Positions 61,041 through 64,000 of a stretch of DNA of 64,000 bases are shown piece by piece. The position numbers were made by a program, and so were the translations under genes. The notes below the pieces were generated by a model. The model had not been told where the DNA came from. It was given only the letters and a program-made list of their open reading frames with translations, and did not search any database. This DNA is from Cyanidiococcus yangmingshanensis (Eukaryota > Rhodophyta > Bangiophyceae > Cyanidiales > Cyanidiaceae): contig VWRR01000009.1 of the NCBI GenBank assembly GCA_013995675.1, positions 62,001-126,000 on the forward strand. The letters are read 5' to 3'. How positions within the stretch are numbered: the first letter of the stretch is position 1; every line of letters begins with the position of its first letter.

Positions 61041-64000
61041 TCAGCGACGCGGACGAGACAGCCAGAGTCGCTGCGCGGGAGCCGTGCTGCCTCGGTTCGC
61101 GCTGGCGTCACCGCAGTCGTTGAACGAAACGAGTAGATCCATAACACGCCAGGAATATTCCCGCTGACGAACTCGGACTGGCCGAATCGAGGTGCGACAC
61201 CAGTCGAGTCCGGCAACACGACTGCTTGCTGCCGGTGACCCCCAACGAGCCAGCGTACTGAGTACCACTCGCCAGACACCCAACACGACACCGCTGGGGT
61301 AACGGCTCATCTGCGCAACGAGTTGGTTCATTGACTGGACAAGTGACTCTGCAGCGAACTCCAGAGCCGAGCTCGACAATCGACACACATCGCAGCGATG
61401 GACATCGAGATGTGCTGCCATTGCAACCAGAAGGAATACAAGGGCCTCGGTGCAAGCGGATGCAGCGGATGCGTCGGCGCTCGGTGGTGCGCTAAGCCAC
61501 TCGATCAGACAGCCAGCGAGACGAACACTCCACGACCAGCGATCCGCGAAGCGTTGTGGATGCATCTGTTGAGCTTGTGCTGGCCGCTCCTCAGTGTGTT
61601 GTAGGTTCGTCTGTATGCCTGACGAAATCGCCGAGCTGGCGGCGCGTGGCCGTCGTTCTTGCCGGGTCCATCAAGCCTCTGTCCATACAGGGAGACCAGA
61701 GGGCTTCGGCGAGGGCGTTGGCCACGCGCGCCCAATGTACCTCGCCACTGAGATGGGCACGCGAGCAGCGATCCCTCACGAGACGCATTCCCTGCTGCCA
61801 GCGAAGCAGCAAAGCCAGACAGAGGTCATCGCGTCTTAGTTCAAGACACTGGGACCGAATCTCGTCAAGCCATTCCTTCTGAAAGCGATCAAGACGCATC
61901 TGCGCTGCCGCTGAAGCACCGAACACCCTCTCTGGTCGCCAATAAGCATCGAGCAGCGCCAGCAATGCGGTCATCTCGTCATCGATGACGTCATCAGATG
62001 CAGCTACGGGCACCGCCAGTCGCTCCTGAAGCGAACGGCTCGCAGCACGCCCATTTTCAGGCCGCGAAACCGCCTGCGCAGGCGACAAGGACATGCCGCA
62101 AGGCCAGCCAGGCCATAGACCGAGTACAAGGGCGTCGACAGCACCCTGTTCGAGGCTTGCTGCAATCAGGTGTCGACGGAAGCTCGCATAGTACACATCG
62201 TTAGGCACAAGGTCCATCTGCGCAAGGCCGCGTAACACTGCAGCCGTCCAAAAGAGGCGCACTCGATCCACCGTTACCATTCGGTCTGTGGCCCTTGTAA
62301 TCGACGCCGGATGACCACACCATGTCGTTGCTCGACCGTACTCCTCGAGCGCCCGTCGACCAATGCGGATAACTCTGGACCAGAATGGCGCCTGGCCGGG
62401 GATACGCAAAAGACCCGGACAAAGGACCAACAGGGAACCTGCCAGTTCGACCAGGTACTGGAAGAGTACCGGTGCTGTCAGCATGCCATTGCCTCGTTCG
62501 ACGGTCGGCAAACGGTCTCGCGACCAAACCTGCCACCAGGACAAGGCACTCGTCAGTAACGCATCTAGCACCTCCACAAGTTCGGAGAGTAGCATGGCCA
62601 CGTGTCGGCGACGCTGAGCCGGTGCCGTTCCCTGCAGCGCGTACGCCCACGAGGCGTCCTCTGTAATGACACCATCATAGGCGAGGCAACGCAGACAGGC
62701 CAGGAACGGTAACCAGACAAGGCGGATGTGCTCCAGCGGCGATGCGTTACGTTCCTGTGCTCGCTCTGAGGGCGCGCACCACAAGCGAGCGGCATACCAG
62801 GCCAACAACAACGGCCATGATGGCAACGGCGACGCCTTGAGCACTGCCCTATCCACTACACCGGCGGCGAGCACTCGCTGCAGCTCCTCGTGTGCAGCGA
62901 AGCGACAGAGCGTCTGAATGAGCGGTCGCATCATCATCCAGAGACGACTAGCGGGACGCTCCCGCATGCCCATAGACTGTTCGTGGGCCCAGAGCAGTGG
63001 CCACGACACCAGTCCACTGACCAGCGCCTGCGTCAGGCGCTGTTGCAGCAGCGCCGCCAATCGTTGAAGTGCCTCCCGGTCAGTGTCCAGCACCGATGAT
63101 GCCACTGTTCGCTCATCAGGAGCGCGATCCGCAAGCCGATCACCGCCCTGAGTACGGTTCTCTGCCAGCGGCGACAGTTGCAGCACTGTGGGCGACGCCA
63201 GGCTCACCAGGTGCATCAGGAGCGACACGGTCCAACGACGCTGACTGGCACTGATTCCAGTCCAGCTCTCCAGGTGCCCGTGTCGAACGATCAGCAGTGG
63301 CGTCAAGCGCAAGATCAGTCGATAGGCAGGTGCGGCACCCTCGACGTGGTAAACGAGTCGCACGACATTAGCGACCAGCTGCGCGTGCGCTTCCTGAATC
63401 GATGCAGGAACAAACCAGAGCGTTCCAACTTGATTGGTAGCGGCGTCGCTGCCCGAACTTGTGGACCGGACCAGTTCGAGAAAGGCACGCAGACGCTCAC
63501 TCGATGGTCCGAGCTCGTGCAGCAGCAATGCTCGCTGGGTCTGTGCCTCCCAGTCGACGAGCATGGCAGCGTCACTCAACGGGTCGGTGTCTACCTGCGC
63601 GACATTGGTGATGCTGTTCGCCTCGGTCTCTGGAAGAGCGCGCTCCAACAGACCCTGTATGAGGTGCATGAGTTGCAGCAGCACGCCACTGGTCGTCCAT
63701 AGGCCATGGATCGCATCTAAACGAGCAACGTTCGCGATCGATGCACCCGAAACATCGGCAGCGTGGAGCGCGCGAGTCACAAAAGACCAATACCAGGGCA
63801 GAGCCTGCCAAATGAGTTCCAAGCAGGTCCAAGTCGCAGCGCAACGAGTTCCGTGCTCCACGCCAGAGGAATTCTGCGACTCATTGCGCCGAATCCATTC
63901 GGTGACTTGGCGCAGCGCTGGAATCAGCGCTTGTGCGACGCGATTCCGCAGCAGTCTCTGAACCAGGGCGCGGTTCGCGAACACGATCGGTAGAGACGCC
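61041..64000 (-). CDS. Large helical protein of unknown family, cut by window edge
   Basis: The frame is open from the right edge of the window to 61591 (about 800 residues, no ATG at its open end, so the 5' part lies outside). It is almost entirely Leu/Ala/Arg/Trp-rich amphipathic helices (for example LLAWYAARLWCAP, YASFRRHLIAASLEQGAVDA, RDDLCLALLLRWQQGMRLV), which suggests an alpha-solenoid or an organelle RNA-binding helical-repeat protein. At about 61600 the sequence continues in another frame to 61041 (LAGCLIEWLSAPP, ALVFLLVAMAAHLDVHRCDV). Similar pieces in changing frames may continue to about 60500, so the C-terminus is not fixed. No catalytic motif seen; a RAP/FAST or OPR-type organelle factor is one guess. 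Confidence 0.55.

Overview
This looks like nuclear DNA of a compact-genome photosynthetic eukaryote, most plausibly a cyanidiophycean red alga (Cyanidioschyzon-like). Evidence: a nuclear PsbP-type protein with a thylakoid-lumen signal; typical eukaryotic genes (gamma-tubulin, MIS12, SmD2, FANCD2, MICOS, glucosidase II); GC-rich, mostly intronless genes; and a few very short GTAAGT-type introns. The lineage is an inference. No rRNA, convincing tRNA, CRISPR array, virus-like element or transposon was recognised.

Layout. 1-2.4 kb has no supported gene. 2.4-6.3 kb holds an OGFOD1/Tpa1 prolyl hydroxylase, a small membrane protein and a DUF427 protein. 7.2-14.3 kb is a genome-maintenance and mitosis block: FANCD2, MIS12 and gamma-tubulin, the last two sharing a divergent promoter. 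15-19 kb carries a SAP-SmD2 fusion, an oxysterol-binding protein and a small unknown. 20.5-25.3 kb holds two tandem membrane-anchored proteins ending in hedgehog-type Hog (Hint) autoprocessing domains, the most striking feature. 27-32.5 kb has a PQ-loop protein, a small basic protein and an ABCG half-transporter. 35.7-39.2 kb has a G-patch protein, MIC10, a PsbP-like protein and an unknown membrane protein. 40-45 kb has glucosidase II beta, CMC2 and a Na+/H+ exchanger. 46-50 kb has ATP-type PEP carboxykinase (with a clear 68-nt intron) and an extended SDR reductase. 51-53.5 kb has two divergently transcribed secreted paralogues of unknown family. 55.6-64 kb has a thioredoxin, a ClpS-like protein, an AVL9/DENN protein and a large helical protein cut by the window edge.

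Reading frames. About half of the conserved genes are encoded in two or more adjacent frames with no room for an intron at the switch (OGFOD1, FANCD2, MIS12, ORP, Hog copy 1, PQ-loop, glucosidase II beta, Na+/H+ exchanger, ClpS-like), while others are intact over more than 2 kb. Because the family motifs continue across each switch, residual one-base assembly indels are the simplest explanation; recent decay, especially of FANCD2, is the alternative. Spans given for those genes run from the first to the last supported codon and are not a single open frame.

Working together. The set covers secretion and membrane traffic (glucosidase II, AVL9, ORP, exchanger, Hog and secreted proteins), mitochondrial assembly (MIC10, CMC2), plastid function (PsbP-like, thioredoxin, ClpS-like, perhaps DUF427), mitosis and DNA repair. 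Neighbours show no operon-like logic beyond short divergent or convergent spacing.
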